The notes under the pieces were generated by a model, which did not search any database, had not been told where the DNA came from, and saw only the letters and a program-made list of their open reading frames with translations. The position numbers and the translations under genes are program-made. A stretch of 64,000 nucleotides of DNA from the NCBI RefSeq assembly GCF_000376945.1, contig NZ_AQXU01000025.1, forward strand, positions 563,982 through 627,981, given 5' to 3'. Below, one piece after another: positions 33,660-42,290 of the stretch. Each line of letters begins with the position of its first letter. Within the stretch, counting starts at the first letter, position 1. This DNA is from Leeia oryzae DSM 17879. GTDB lineage: Bacteria; Pseudomonadota; Gammaproteobacteria; Burkholderiales; Leeiaceae.

Positions 33660-34847
33660 ATGCAGGGCAAAACAAAAGCCGGCCTAACCGGATTGTTCAT
33701 CGTACTGGGTGCAGGGGCTATTTGGTTTAGCCAGCACGGCAAAACGGCAGGTAGCGCAGACAAAGCCGGCAAATCGGCCAAGGATCGTCCGGTGGTAGTC
33801 AGCACCACGGTGGTCAAGGCGGCGGACTTTCCCGTTGTCCTCTCCCTGTCCGGCACCGTGACGCCAGTCAACCAGATCGACATCCGCCCCCAGATCTCCA
33901 GCATCATCGCCAAAGTCCACGTGAAAGAAGGCAGTATGGTCAAAGCGGGTGACCTGTTGTTTACCCTGGATGACCGCGCAGAAAACGCCAACTACCAGAA
34001 ACTGGCAGCGCAGGTCGCCAAAGACCAGGCCCTGCTGGCAGACGCCAAGCGTAACCTGAACCGGCAAAAAGAGCTGGCCAGTCAGAAATTTGTTTCCCAA
34101 AGTGCAGTGGATACCAGCCAGAGCAATGTGGATTCCGCCCTGGCTTCAGTCAATGCCGACAAGGCCGCACTGGCCCAGTCCGCTGTAAACCAGAGTTATT
34201 ACCGCATCACCGCACCGGCCAGTGGTCGCATCGGCCAGATCAACCTGCACCCAGGCAGCCTGATCCAGCCCGGCAGCACCAGCCCGCTCACCACCCTGAC
34301 CCAGCTGGATCCGATCACCATCGCCTTTAACGTACCGGAAACCCGGCTGAACGAGCTGATTGCGGCCGACCAGCAGGCCAGACAAGCCGGCAAAGCCCTG
34401 CAAGTAACGGCCAGCGTGGCCTCACAACCGCTCAAGGGCCAACTGAGCTTTATCGACAGCAACGTCGACAGCACGGCTGGCAGCCTCAAAGCCAAAGCCA
34501 CGTTTGCTAATGCCAGCAATACACTCTGGCCAGGCGCACAGGTCAATGTATCGCTGGTCCTGCAAACGCTACGCAAAACCCCGACGGTCCCCGTCGAAGC
34601 CGTACAAACCGGGCCGGATGGCACGTTTGTCTATCTGGTCACCAAAGACAAAAAAGCCAAGCCGCAGCCGGTGCGCATTGTGCAGATCAAGGACGGCATG
34701 GCGGCGTTATCAGGCATCCAGCCCGGCATCACCATCGTCAAAGACGGCGGCAGTAACCTCCGCCCCGGTTCAACCATTCGCGAAGCGGGCAAAGCCAAAA
34801 CCGGCAAGGCCGGTGAAGCGGCTGCATCACGCGGAGCGGCCGCATGA
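33660..34847 (+). CDS. RND efflux periplasmic adaptor (MdtA/HlyD type)
   Basis: The 395-residue product has one N-terminal membrane anchor (GLTGLFIVLGAGAIWF), then the membrane-fusion layout: VTPVNQIDIRPQISSIIAKVHVKEGSMVKAGDLLFTLD (lipoyl half), a coiled-coil hairpin (about residues 105-175), YRITAPASGRIGQINLHPGS (second lipoyl half), then beta-barrel and membrane-proximal regions. It should link the inner-membrane pump to an outer-membrane channel. The last ~30 residues are Ala/Lys-rich and low-complexity. It overlaps the pump gene by 4 bases (ATGA). Confidence 0.93.
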   Translation: MQGKTKAGLTGLFIVLGAGAIWFSQHGKTAGSADKAGKSAKDRPVVVSTTVVKAADFPVVLSLSGTVTPVNQIDIRPQISSIIAKVHVKEGSMVKAGDLLFTLDDRAENANYQKLAAQVAKDQALLADAKRNLNRQKELASQKFVSQSAVDTSQSNVDSALASVNADKAALAQSAVNQSYYRITAPASGRIGQINLHPGSLIQPGSTSPLTTLTQLDPITIAFNVPETRLNELIAADQQARQAGKALQVTASVASQPLKGQLSFIDSNVDSTAGSLKAKATFANASNTLWPGAQVNVSLVLQTLRKTPTVPVEAVQTGPDGTFVYLVTKDKKAKPQPVRIVQIKDGMAALSGIQPGITIVKDGGSNLRPGSTIREAGKAKTGKAGEAAASRGAAA

Positions 34848-37800
34848 ACCTGTCCGCGTTTTGTATTCACCGCCCGGTAACAACGGTTCTGCTTAGTCTG
34901 TCGCTCATCTTTGCCGGGATTCTGGCTTACGACAAACTGCCGATTTCGGCGCTGCCATCGTATAACACGCCGGTCATCAACGTCTCTGCCTCGCTACCCG
35001 GTGCCAGTCCGGACACCATGGCCACCGCCGTGGCCAGACAACTGGAAAAGCAATTCTCGACGCTGCCCGGGGTCGATACCATCAGCTCCACCAACACGCT
35101 GGGCAGCACTTCCATTACCCTGGAGTTCTCGCCCGACCGTGACATCGATGCCGCGGCCGTCGATGTGCAAGCCGCATTGCTGCGGGCGCAGCGGTCGCTG
35201 CCGGACGAGATGACCAGCCTGCCGTCCTACCGCAAGGTGAATCCGGCCGATGCGCCCATCCTGATTCTGGGCATCAGCTCGCCCTCGCTGGGCCTGTCGC
35301 AGCTGAACGACTTTGCCGAAAACGTCATCTCCCCAACGCTGTCCACCCTGAACGGGGTGGCGCAGGTGCAAATCTTCGGCCAGAAAAAATACGCCGTACG
35401 CGTCACCGTCAACCCGGAAAAACTGGCCGCCCGCAACCTGACCATGGACGAACTGGCCCAGGCGCTCAAGACCGCCAACGCCAACTCGGCGCTGGGCAGC
35501 ATCGATGGCAAAAAGCAGACCCTGACGCTGGAGGCCAACGCCCAGCTGCAAAAAGCCGTGGACTTTGCCCCGCTGATTGTCGCCATCCGTGATGGCAACC
35601 CGGTCCGGCTGGCAGATGTCGCCACGGTCGAAGACAGCATCGAGAACCTCAAGGCCGCCAGCTGGGTCGGCAAGGAGCGGGCCATCGTGCTGGCGGTACA
35701 ACGCCAGCCCAATGCCAACACGGTCGCGACCGTAGACGCCATCCGCGCCGCATTGCCCCGGCTTACCAACCAGCTGCCGGCTTCGGTCAAAATCCAGCTA
35801 CTGAACGACCGTGCGCAGTCCATCCGCGATGCCATGCACGACGTGCAGTTCACCCTGCTACTGACCGTCGCCCTGGTGGTGATGGTGATGTTCCTGTTCC
35901 TGCGCCGCGCCATCGCCACTCTCATTCCTACCGTCACCCTGCCCATCTCGCTGATCGGCACGCTGGGGCTGATGTACGTGCTGGGCTACAGCCTGGATAA
36001 CGTCTCGCTACTGGGGCTGACGCTGGCCGTGGGTCTGGTGGTCGATGACGCCATCGTGGTCCTGGAAAACATTGTCCGGCATATGGAAAACGGCGAGAAA
36101 GCCTTACCCGCTGCGCTCAAGGGCAGCCGTGAAATGGGCTTTACCATCATCAGCATCTCGCTGTCGCTGGTGGCGGTGTTCATCCCGATCTTCTTCATGC
36201 CCGGTGTAGTTGGCCTGATGCTGCACGAATTTGCCGTGGTCGTGGCACTGGCCATTCTGGTCTCCGCCCTTGTCTCGCTCACCCTCATCCCGCTGATGGC
36301 CAGCCGCCTGCTGGGCGAACATGCGCACAGCGGGCAAGACACCTGGCTGATCCGCCAGTTTGACCGCGGCTTCAAAGTGGTTGCCCATGCCTACGCCAGA
36401 TCACTGGACGTGGCCCTGCATCATCGCCGCTGGGTAGGCCTGATGGCATTGGCCAGCTTTGGCATCAGCGCCTGGCTGTTTATCATCACCCCCAAAGGTT
36501 TCTTCCCCAACGAAGACCTGAGCCAGATCATGGGCAATATCGACTACGGCGACAGCACCGGCTTTGATACCGCCAGTACTTTGCAGCAACGCATTGCCAA
36601 CACCATCCGCAAAGACCCGGCCGTTGATAGCGTCACCTCCTCGGTATCGGGTACCAGCGGTCGCATGTTCATCACCCTCAAACCCAAATCTGCACGGGAC
36701 CCGATGGACGCCGTGATGGAACGCCTGCGCAAAGCCACCGGCCGGGTGCCGGGTGCCAGCGTGTTCCTGTCTGCCAGCCAGAACCTGCGTCTGGGCGGCA
36801 AGTCCAGCAAAAGCCGCTACCAGTACGTCCTGCAAAGCGTGTCAGGTTCTACACTGAACCTGTGGTCGGAGAAACTACAACAGCAACTGCGTACCGATCC
36901 GGACTTCCGCGACGTCAACAGCGATACCTCGCTTAGCAGCGCCGTGGTCAAGGTCAATATCGACCGTGAACGCGCCAACCTGCTGGGCGTATCGCTCAGC
37001 GACATCCGCACCGCCCTTTACAGTGCCTACGGCCAGCGTCAGGCCGCCAGCATTTACACCAGCAGTGGCGATTACGCCGTGGTGATGGATCTGCCCGCCG
37101 CCGCCCGCCAGGATGAAACTGCCATCGGTCACATCCCGGTCCGCAGCAAGGATGGCAGTCTGATCACGCTGGACCGCCTGGCCACGCTTACCCGTCAGGC
37201 CGGCCCGAGCAGCGTCAACCATCAGGGCCAGCTGCAAGCCATCACGCTCAGTTTTGATCTGGCTCCTGGTGTCACACTGGGTGACGCCACGCAAAAACTG
37301 CAAGCCGCCCAGCGCAGCATCGGCATGCCTGCCGACATCCTCACCGCCTATGGTGGCGATGCCGCCGCCTTCCAGCAGAACCAGACCAGTCAGCTGATCC
37401 TGATTGTCTCGGCACTGGCCGTCATTTATGTGCTGCTGGGTATTCTGTACGAAAGCTACCTGCATCCGCTCACCATTCTGTCCGGGCTGCCGTCTGCCGC
37501 CATTGGGGCCTTGCTGTCTCTGCAATTATTCAACCTGGAACTCACCATCATTGCAGATATCGGTTTGCTGATGCTGATCGGCATCGTGAAGAAAAACGCC
37601 ATCATGATGATCGACTTCGCCATTGAAGCCCGCAGGGAACGGTCCCTGACCGCCATCGACGCCATTCGGGAAGCCTGCCAGCTGCGGTTCCGTCCCATCA
37701 TCATGACGACACTGGCCGCCATGATGGGGGCCCTGCCGCTTGCTTTTGGCTGGGGTGCCGGGGCAGAACTGCGCCAGCCACTCGGCATTGCCGTGGTCGG

Positions 37801-37924
37801 TGGCCTGATCTTCTCGCAGCTGATTACCCTGTATATCACCCCGGTGATCTACCTGTTCCTGGACCGCTTCAGCAAGGCGCCCCATCCGGACCTGACCCCG
37901 GCGGCCAGCCTGAAAGACCGTTAA
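34844..37924 (+). CDS. RND multidrug-efflux pump, MdtB/MdtC-like
   Basis: The 1,026-residue product is a full-length RND permease of twelve helices with two large periplasmic loops. It shows FCIHRPVTTVLLSLSLIFAG, GLTLAVGLVVDDAIVVLENI with the proton-relay aspartates, FIPIFFMPGVVGLMLHEFA and LIGIVKKNAIMMIDFAIEA, the last closely resembling MdtC. It exports toxic compounds by proton antiport. The ATG is coupled to the adaptor gene. No outer-membrane factor gene follows, so it must use a TolC-like channel coded elsewhere. A HypT-like regulator is divergent from it. Confidence 0.95.
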   Translation: MNLSAFCIHRPVTTVLLSLSLIFAGILAYDKLPISALPSYNTPVINVSASLPGASPDTMATAVARQLEKQFSTLPGVDTISSTNTLGSTSITLEFSPDRDIDAAAVDVQAALLRAQRSLPDEMTSLPSYRKVNPADAPILILGISSPSLGLSQLNDFAENVISPTLSTLNGVAQVQIFGQKKYAVRVTVNPEKLAARNLTMDELAQALKTANANSALGSIDGKKQTLTLEANAQLQKAVDFAPLIVAIRDGNPVRLADVATVEDSIENLKAASWVGKERAIVLAVQRQPNANTVATVDAIRAALPRLTNQLPASVKIQLLNDRAQSIRDAMHDVQFTLLLTVALVVMVMFLFLRRAIATLIPTVTLPISLIGTLGLMYVLGYSLDNVSLLGLTLAVGLVVDDAIVVLENIVRHMENGEKALPAALKGSREMGFTIISISLSLVAVFIPIFFMPGVVGLMLHEFAVVVALAILVSALVSLTLIPLMASRLLGEHAHSGQDTWLIRQFDRGFKVVAHAYARSLDVALHHRRWVGLMALASFGISAWLFIITPKGFFPNEDLSQIMGNIDYGDSTGFDTASTLQQRIANTIRKDPAVDSVTSSVSGTSGRMFITLKPKSARDPMDAVMERLRKATGRVPGASVFLSASQNLRLGGKSSKSRYQYVLQSVSGSTLNLWSEKLQQQLRTDPDFRDVNSDTSLSSAVVKVNIDRERANLLGVSLSDIRTALYSAYGQRQAASIYTSSGDYAVVMDLPAAARQDETAIGHIPVRSKDGSLITLDRLATLTRQAGPSSVNHQGQLQAITLSFDLAPGVTLGDATQKLQAAQRSIGMPADILTAYGGDAAAFQQNQTSQLILIVSALAVIYVLLGILYESYLHPLTILSGLPSAAIGALLSLQLFNLELTIIADIGLLMLIGIVKKNAIMMIDFAIEARRERSLTAIDAIREACQLRFRPIIMTTLAAMMGALPLAFGWGAGAELRQPLGIAVVGGLIFSQLITLYITPVIYLFLDRFSKAPHPDLTPAASLKDR

Positions 37925-37941
37925 TCTGTTCCAGCGCATGA

Positions 37942-38000
37942 CCGGTCGCGTCGAGCGCACCTACCGCTTCTGTTTGCGGACAAACGCTCGCCGAGACCGG
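37942..38000. repeat. Imperfect stem-loop downstream of the RND pump gene
   Basis: CCGGTCGCGTCGAGCG (37942-37957) pairs with CGCTCGCCGAGACCGG (37985-38000) at 14 of 16 positions; a CCGC/GCGG pair lies inside the loop. No T-run follows. It may stabilise or end the efflux transcript. A second structure near 38040-38070 (T-run, then GGGGTTATCCCC) lies in the same 218-bp gap. Confidence 0.55.
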
Positions 38001-38142
38001 CTATCCGTAAACGTCGCGCGGGTCACTTAACAAATTTTCAAGGTTTTTTTCGGGGTTATCCCCCCTGAAAGCCGCTTCCAGTCACGGAAAACCCGCATCC
38101 TCCCTACACAAAACCGCGCCGGTAGATTATTCTGTCACTACC

Positions 38143-39801
38143 ATGGCCATTCAGACATCCGATTACTTTTCGCGCAGGGGCGGCGAGCCCGACTTCACCA
38201 CCGCAACCTATCTGATCATCGATAGCGTGCCGGAGATGCGCAACGCACTTTCCATGACCTTGGCCAGTTTTGGTGCCAACAAGGTAGAGTTTGCCTCGCG
38301 CCTGACCGATGCCATTTCGCGCATTCAGCGTACCGAGTTTGACGTTATCCTGTCCGACCTGTCGCTGGGTCACCCGTTTGACGGCCTCTATCTGCTAGAA
38401 GAAATCAAAACCCGTAACCTGCTTAAGCAGTCCGCCGTTTTCATGATTGTGACGGCCGAAGCGCGTGCGCAAAACGTCCTGTCTGCTGTAGAGCAGGCCC
38501 CAGATGATTACCTGTTAAAGCCGTTTACCGGCGAAACCCTGCGCCAGCGGCTGGAAAAAGCCTTTTACAAGAAGCAGGCCTTCCGGGTAGTGGACGACGC
38601 CGTACTCAAGCACGACTACCTGTCCGCGTTGACGGAGTGCAATCGCCGTATCGATGACAACGACCCCTACATGATTGACTTCATGAAACTGAAGGGGCGC
38701 CTTTGCCTGCTGACCGGGGATGCGCTGGAAGCACGCAAGACTTACGAAGAGGTACTGAGAATCCGCCCCATTCCGTGGGCACAAATGGGCTTGGGCAAGT
38801 CGCTGTACAAACAGAATGACTACCAGAAAGCCCAGCGGGTGTTCGAAAGCATCATTTCGGAAAACCAATACGCCATGGAAGCGTACGACTGGCTGGCCAA
38901 CTGCATGGAAGCACGGCAAGACACACTGGGTGCCCAGGCCATGCTGCAAAAAGCCGTCAACCTCTCCCCCGCCATCATTGGCCGCCTGCGGCGCCTGGGC
39001 GATATCGCAAAAGTGAACGAAGACTGGGAGCGTGTTGCCAAAGCCTACGAATCCAGTATCGAATACGGCAAATATTCGTTTCATCACGACCCGCTGGATT
39101 ACGCGCACCTGAGCCAGGCACAGCTTGCCCAAGGCGATGACGCATCGGCAGAGAAAACCCTATCGCAGGTCAAGCGGGCGTTTGCCACCCCGGAGGCAGA
39201 CTTGCTGGCCAGCACCATGGAATGCCAGATTGCCATCAAGAAACATGATTTTGCCCGGGCAGAAAAACAGATTCAGCACGCCCTGGAGCAATACCAGAAC
39301 CTGGCAGACAAAGCCCCGGAAGCCGTTGCCGTGGAGCTGGCCGGGGCATGCTATGCCGCCCATTTGCCAGAACAAGGCGACAAGATCGTCCAGCAAGTCG
39401 TCAAGAACCACGACGACAAACCGCAACTGATGCGGCACGTAGAGCACATGTTCCGCGCCGCCAACCGTCAGTCCGAAGGACAGCGCCTGATCGAAGCCAA
39501 TGCGCAAGACGTGGTAGAAATGAACAACGCCGCCGTGCGCATGGCCCAGAGCGGCGACCTGGAAGGTGCGGTACAGCACTTCCTCTCGGTTCTTTCAGAG
39601 CGTCCCAACAACCTCACCGTGATGATCAACGCCACCAATGCCCTGCTAGCCTATGTTGCCAAGAATGGCTGGCACGACAACTACATGGCACTGGCGCATG
39701 ATTACCTCAATCACATCCGCACCCAAGACCCGACCAACGGCAAATACCAGCGCCTGATGGCCCTCTACCGCCAGCTACAACAAAAATTCGGCGTCCGCTG
39801 A
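38143..39801 (+). CDS. Receiver-domain protein with long TPR-like tail
   Basis: The 552-residue product has an N-terminal CheY-like receiver domain (about residues 20-135). D72 is the probable phosphoacceptor in VILSDLSLG, T104 lies in VTAEA and K126 in LLKPF. Only one acidic residue (D27, followed by S) stands where two are usual. The rest (about 150-550) is helical with several tetratricopeptide-type units (LTGDALEARKTYEEVLRI, MGLGKSLYKQNDYQKAQRVF, GDLEGAVQHFLSVLSERPN). It has no DNA-binding or enzymatic output, so it probably signals through protein contacts. No kinase gene is adjacent. Confidence 0.85.
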   Translation: MAIQTSDYFSRRGGEPDFTTATYLIIDSVPEMRNALSMTLASFGANKVEFASRLTDAISRIQRTEFDVILSDLSLGHPFDGLYLLEEIKTRNLLKQSAVFMIVTAEARAQNVLSAVEQAPDDYLLKPFTGETLRQRLEKAFYKKQAFRVVDDAVLKHDYLSALTECNRRIDDNDPYMIDFMKLKGRLCLLTGDALEARKTYEEVLRIRPIPWAQMGLGKSLYKQNDYQKAQRVFESIISENQYAMEAYDWLANCMEARQDTLGAQAMLQKAVNLSPAIIGRLRRLGDIAKVNEDWERVAKAYESSIEYGKYSFHHDPLDYAHLSQAQLAQGDDASAEKTLSQVKRAFATPEADLLASTMECQIAIKKHDFARAEKQIQHALEQYQNLADKAPEAVAVELAGACYAAHLPEQGDKIVQQVVKNHDDKPQLMRHVEHMFRAANRQSEGQRLIEANAQDVVEMNNAAVRMAQSGDLEGAVQHFLSVLSERPNNLTVMINATNALLAYVAKNGWHDNYMALAHDYLNHIRTQDPTNGKYQRLMALYRQLQQKFGVR

Positions 39802-39802
39802 T

Positions 39803-39825
39803 GCCTCCCCCCGTCAAGGGGAGGC
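39803..39825 (+). terminator. Hairpin after the receiver-TPR gene
   Basis: GCCTCCCC (39803-39810) and GGGGAGGC (39818-39825) form a perfect 8-bp G/C stem around CCGTCAA, starting right after the stop codon. There is no T-run, so it may act with Rho or protect the 3' end. Confidence 0.55.
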
Positions 39826-39966
39826 GGGCTGAGGTCAGCACACAACACTCACATACACCGCAAAATTGATTTAACTGCGCGCCAATTGCTCATAACCAGC
39901 AACTTACCCGTACACCTGATGCGTACCCACTATTTCGCAACGTTTCACCAGCGCTTGTTCACCCTA

Positions 39967-40098
39967 TTTTCTCGAGATGCGTTGCAGAACAAAAAGGTCA
40001 TGCGCAAGGTGCGAAACGCCATCGGGATATGCCCCCGGCAAGGCTTTGCAACGCAGCGCCTGACCTTTTTGAGTTAGCCCAGTTCGCATTCGAGAAAA
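39967..40098. repeat. 132-bp imperfect palindromic element (MITE-like or structured RNA)
   Basis: The outer arms TTTTCTCGAGATGCG (39967-39981) and CGCATTCGAGAAAA (40085-40098) are complementary except for one extra base. Inner arms AAAAAGGTCATGCGC (39991-40005) and GCGCCTGACCTTTTT (40056-40070) pair at 14 of 15 positions. Between the inner arms lie about 50 G/C-rich bases. The whole can fold into one long interrupted hairpin. No coding potential. It could be a miniature inverted-repeat element, or a small RNA ending at the T-run near 40070. Confidence 0.65.
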
Positions 40099-40298
40099 CA
40101 GAGTGATCAGCCCTAATCATTAAATTATGCTAAATCCCGCCTTGCAAACTCCGCAACCCTCATCCATGCTGTATAAATAAGTGATGCATTTGCAGCACGC
40201 CGGATACCCCCTGATCAACACCAAGACAGGCGATCAGCATGGCAAAACCAAACCGCAGCATTCTTGACACCCCGGCCCTGCAGGCCTGAAGCAGCCAC

Positions 40299-40706
40299 AT
40301 GAAAGGCCTCTTCAGCCGGCAGGAAACACCCCGCAGCACCTACACAGAGCCAGAGGTCTGGCTAGGTGAGGACGGCATCTTGCGCGTTGATTATGGCGAC
40401 TCCCCCTGCATCGACGCCAAGATGATCGAAACCGTGCGCCAGAAGCATATTCGCATCGTCCAGCATCCCGTGCCCGTCATCTTTCTCGCCACCGGCCGGC
40501 CCATGTCCACCAGCGAAGGCCGCCAGGCGGCCCAAAGCCCGGACATCTGCTCTATTACCACCGCCATCGCCTTTGTCACCCAAAGCTGGTACATTCAGAA
40601 ACTGCTAGACCTCTATCTCACCTTCGAAGCCCCACCCTACCCGGCATTTGTGTTCAGGTCAGAAGAGGATGCGGCGGACTGGTTGAAAAGGTATGTGATA
40701 AGCTGA
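40299..40706 (+). CDS. Small STAS-like (DUF7793-like) protein
   Basis: The 135-residue product is soluble. Its pattern (EVWLGEDGILRVDYG at the start, VPVIFLATGRPMS in the middle, FEAPPYPAFVFRSEEDAADWL at the end) recalls small STAS/SpoIIAA-like proteins of the DUF7793 kind, which act as protein-binding switches; the match is by eye. It stands alone between the palindromic element and the polysaccharide locus. No clear ribosome site precedes the ATG. Upstream in the same frame lies a 16-codon frame (40239-40289) that ends in TGA. Confidence 0.6.
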   Translation: MKGLFSRQETPRSTYTEPEVWLGEDGILRVDYGDSPCIDAKMIETVRQKHIRIVQHPVPVIFLATGRPMSTSEGRQAAQSPDICSITTAIAFVTQSWYIQKLLDLYLTFEAPPYPAFVFRSEEDAADWLKRYVIS

Positions 40707-40722
40707 AACTCTATCAGAGTTT
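40706..40722 (+). terminator. Small hairpin at the end of the STAS-like gene
   Basis: AAACTC (40706-40711) and GAGTTT (40717-40722) pair around TATCA, starting on the last base of the stop codon. The stem is short and no T-run follows, so termination is only possible. The following 270 bases, up to the flippase gene, are increasingly A/T-rich and should hold the promoter of the polysaccharide locus; I see no JUMPstart/ops motif in them. Confidence 0.35.
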
Positions 40723-40995
40723 GGTAGTACACTTTATAACGCAACCGATGACATTACTCATCTCATCTAAGTGATGATGACCATCGTCAGATTGCCCGGG
40801 TTATGCTGATTTGCCTTCGTTGTCAGATTTTACCAAAGTTACTTACAAAACCCTGATAAAGGGCCTGCTGACATGAAAAAACTTTAGGGAAACATCCTGG
40901 CATGCCCCCAAGGCCTTTTTGATGGGATCAACAGCATAGCCTGGAAACTAAGTTAGTAAATTAACCAGGTATTCAATTTTTAATAAATCTACTTA

Positions 40996-42279
40996 ATGAA
41001 ATTATCACTACGCAAAATCAAAGCAGCATTCAGCACAAGTGAAACTGTTCGCGATGTGATGATTCTTATCTTTGGAACAGCAATTGCTCAAGGCATAACC
41101 ATTATTGCCACACCGCTGCTTTCACGGCTTTACACTCCCAGTGACTTTGGCGTACTGGCCGTATTCTTGGCAGTAGTTGGTGTCAGTGCAACACTCATCA
41201 CATTACGTTATGAAACGGCTGTCCTTATCCCTAAAGAAGACATTGAAGCGGCCAATCTTGTCTTACTCTGCCTGACACTTGCATCAGGAAGTGCCACTCT
41301 TTTATGTTTACTCAGCCTTTTTCTGCCCATTACTTTGCAAGAAGCATTGCATTTAACGCCCCTAAAGGGCTGGCTACCATTCTCTTTTGTAGTGGCTGGC
41401 GCCACAGCGGTAACCATCACAGTGCAAGGCCTACTCAATCGCCAAAGAAAATACACCCAAATTTCCAAGTTGCGTGTAGTGCAAAGCGTAGGCATTGCGG
41501 GGGTAGGATTATTATTTGGTTACCTGCCAAACCACGAATATGGATTAGTATTGGCACAAACCATTGTATGCTTTTGCATAGCACTCGCAGCTCTTTGGAT
41601 GGTAAGGTCTGAATTAAAAACCTGGAAACAGCAGCGGTTATTCGCTGTAGCCTACACGCACCAGAATGCACCCAAATATCTGCTCCCAGCCGCCTTACTC
41701 GACGTAGTTACCCTGCAAATGCCTGTGATATTGATTTCGGCATGGTTTGGTGAAAACATGGCAGGGCAGTTCAATATGGCTTGGCGCTTACTAATGCTAC
41801 CAATAGTTTTGGTAGGCAGTGCTGTCGGCCAAGTATTCATGCAGCGACTCTCTATCGTTAAACATGACCCTGCCGCAGCGAAAAAAATAATTAGAAAGAC
41901 ATGGTTGCTATTAATGGCATTAGGTTTTTTACCACTTCTAACTATTTTCCTATATGGTGAATCAATATTTTCCATTGTTCTTGGTGGAAATTGGCAAAAA
42001 TCTGGAAACCTTGCTTCACTCATGGCACCTATGGTACTAGCAATGTTTATATCCTCACCCACATCAGGAACCTACATAATCTTTGGCCTACAAAGATTTA
42101 ATCTTCTCTTTGGAATTCTAACAGCAATTTATAGGCCAGCATGTTTGTGGATTGGGAAAATCTTCAACAGCCTTGAAATCGCAATAATCTTGTGGAACTT
42201 ACTAGATATTTTTACAATAATTTTGTATCAAACTTTCACCTGGAAAAAACTAACGCAACTATCAGAATATAAACAATAA
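40996..42279 (+). CDS. Wzx-like polysaccharide flippase
   Basis: The 427-residue product has about twelve hydrophobic helices and opens with RDVMILIFGTAIAQGITIIATPLLSRLYTPSDFGVLAVF, the typical start of Wzx/polysaccharide-export proteins of the MATE-like superfamily. It should flip undecaprenyl-linked repeat units across the inner membrane. It is the first gene of the AT-rich plus-strand block, and the methyltransferase gene follows 11 bases later. The start is the ATG at 40996; no clear ribosome site is seen. Confidence 0.88.
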   Translation: MKLSLRKIKAAFSTSETVRDVMILIFGTAIAQGITIIATPLLSRLYTPSDFGVLAVFLAVVGVSATLITLRYETAVLIPKEDIEAANLVLLCLTLASGSATLLCLLSLFLPITLQEALHLTPLKGWLPFSFVVAGATAVTITVQGLLNRQRKYTQISKLRVVQSVGIAGVGLLFGYLPNHEYGLVLAQTIVCFCIALAALWMVRSELKTWKQQRLFAVAYTHQNAPKYLLPAALLDVVTLQMPVILISAWFGENMAGQFNMAWRLLMLPIVLVGSAVGQVFMQRLSIVKHDPAAAKKIIRKTWLLLMALGFLPLLTIFLYGESIFSIVLGGNWQKSGNLASLMAPMVLAMFISSPTSGTYIIFGLQRFNLLFGILTAIYRPACLWIGKIFNSLEIAIILWNLLDIFTIILYQTFTWKKLTQLSEYKQ

Positions 42280-42290
42280 ATGGCGATACA

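Larger units (their letters stand above)
39802..40298. other. 497-bp gene-free stretch
   Basis: No convincing gene is present apart from a 16-codon frame at 40239. It holds the hairpin after the receiver-TPR gene (39803-39825), the 132-bp palindromic element (39967-40098) and a TATAAA at 40172-40177 that may be a -10 for the next gene. Confidence 0.6.

Noticed and set aside
38040-38070. T-run followed by GGGGTTATCCCC as a terminator of the efflux operon
   Set aside because: The T-run comes before the stem on the plus strand, and the minus strand shows an A-run instead; neither orientation gives an intrinsic terminator.
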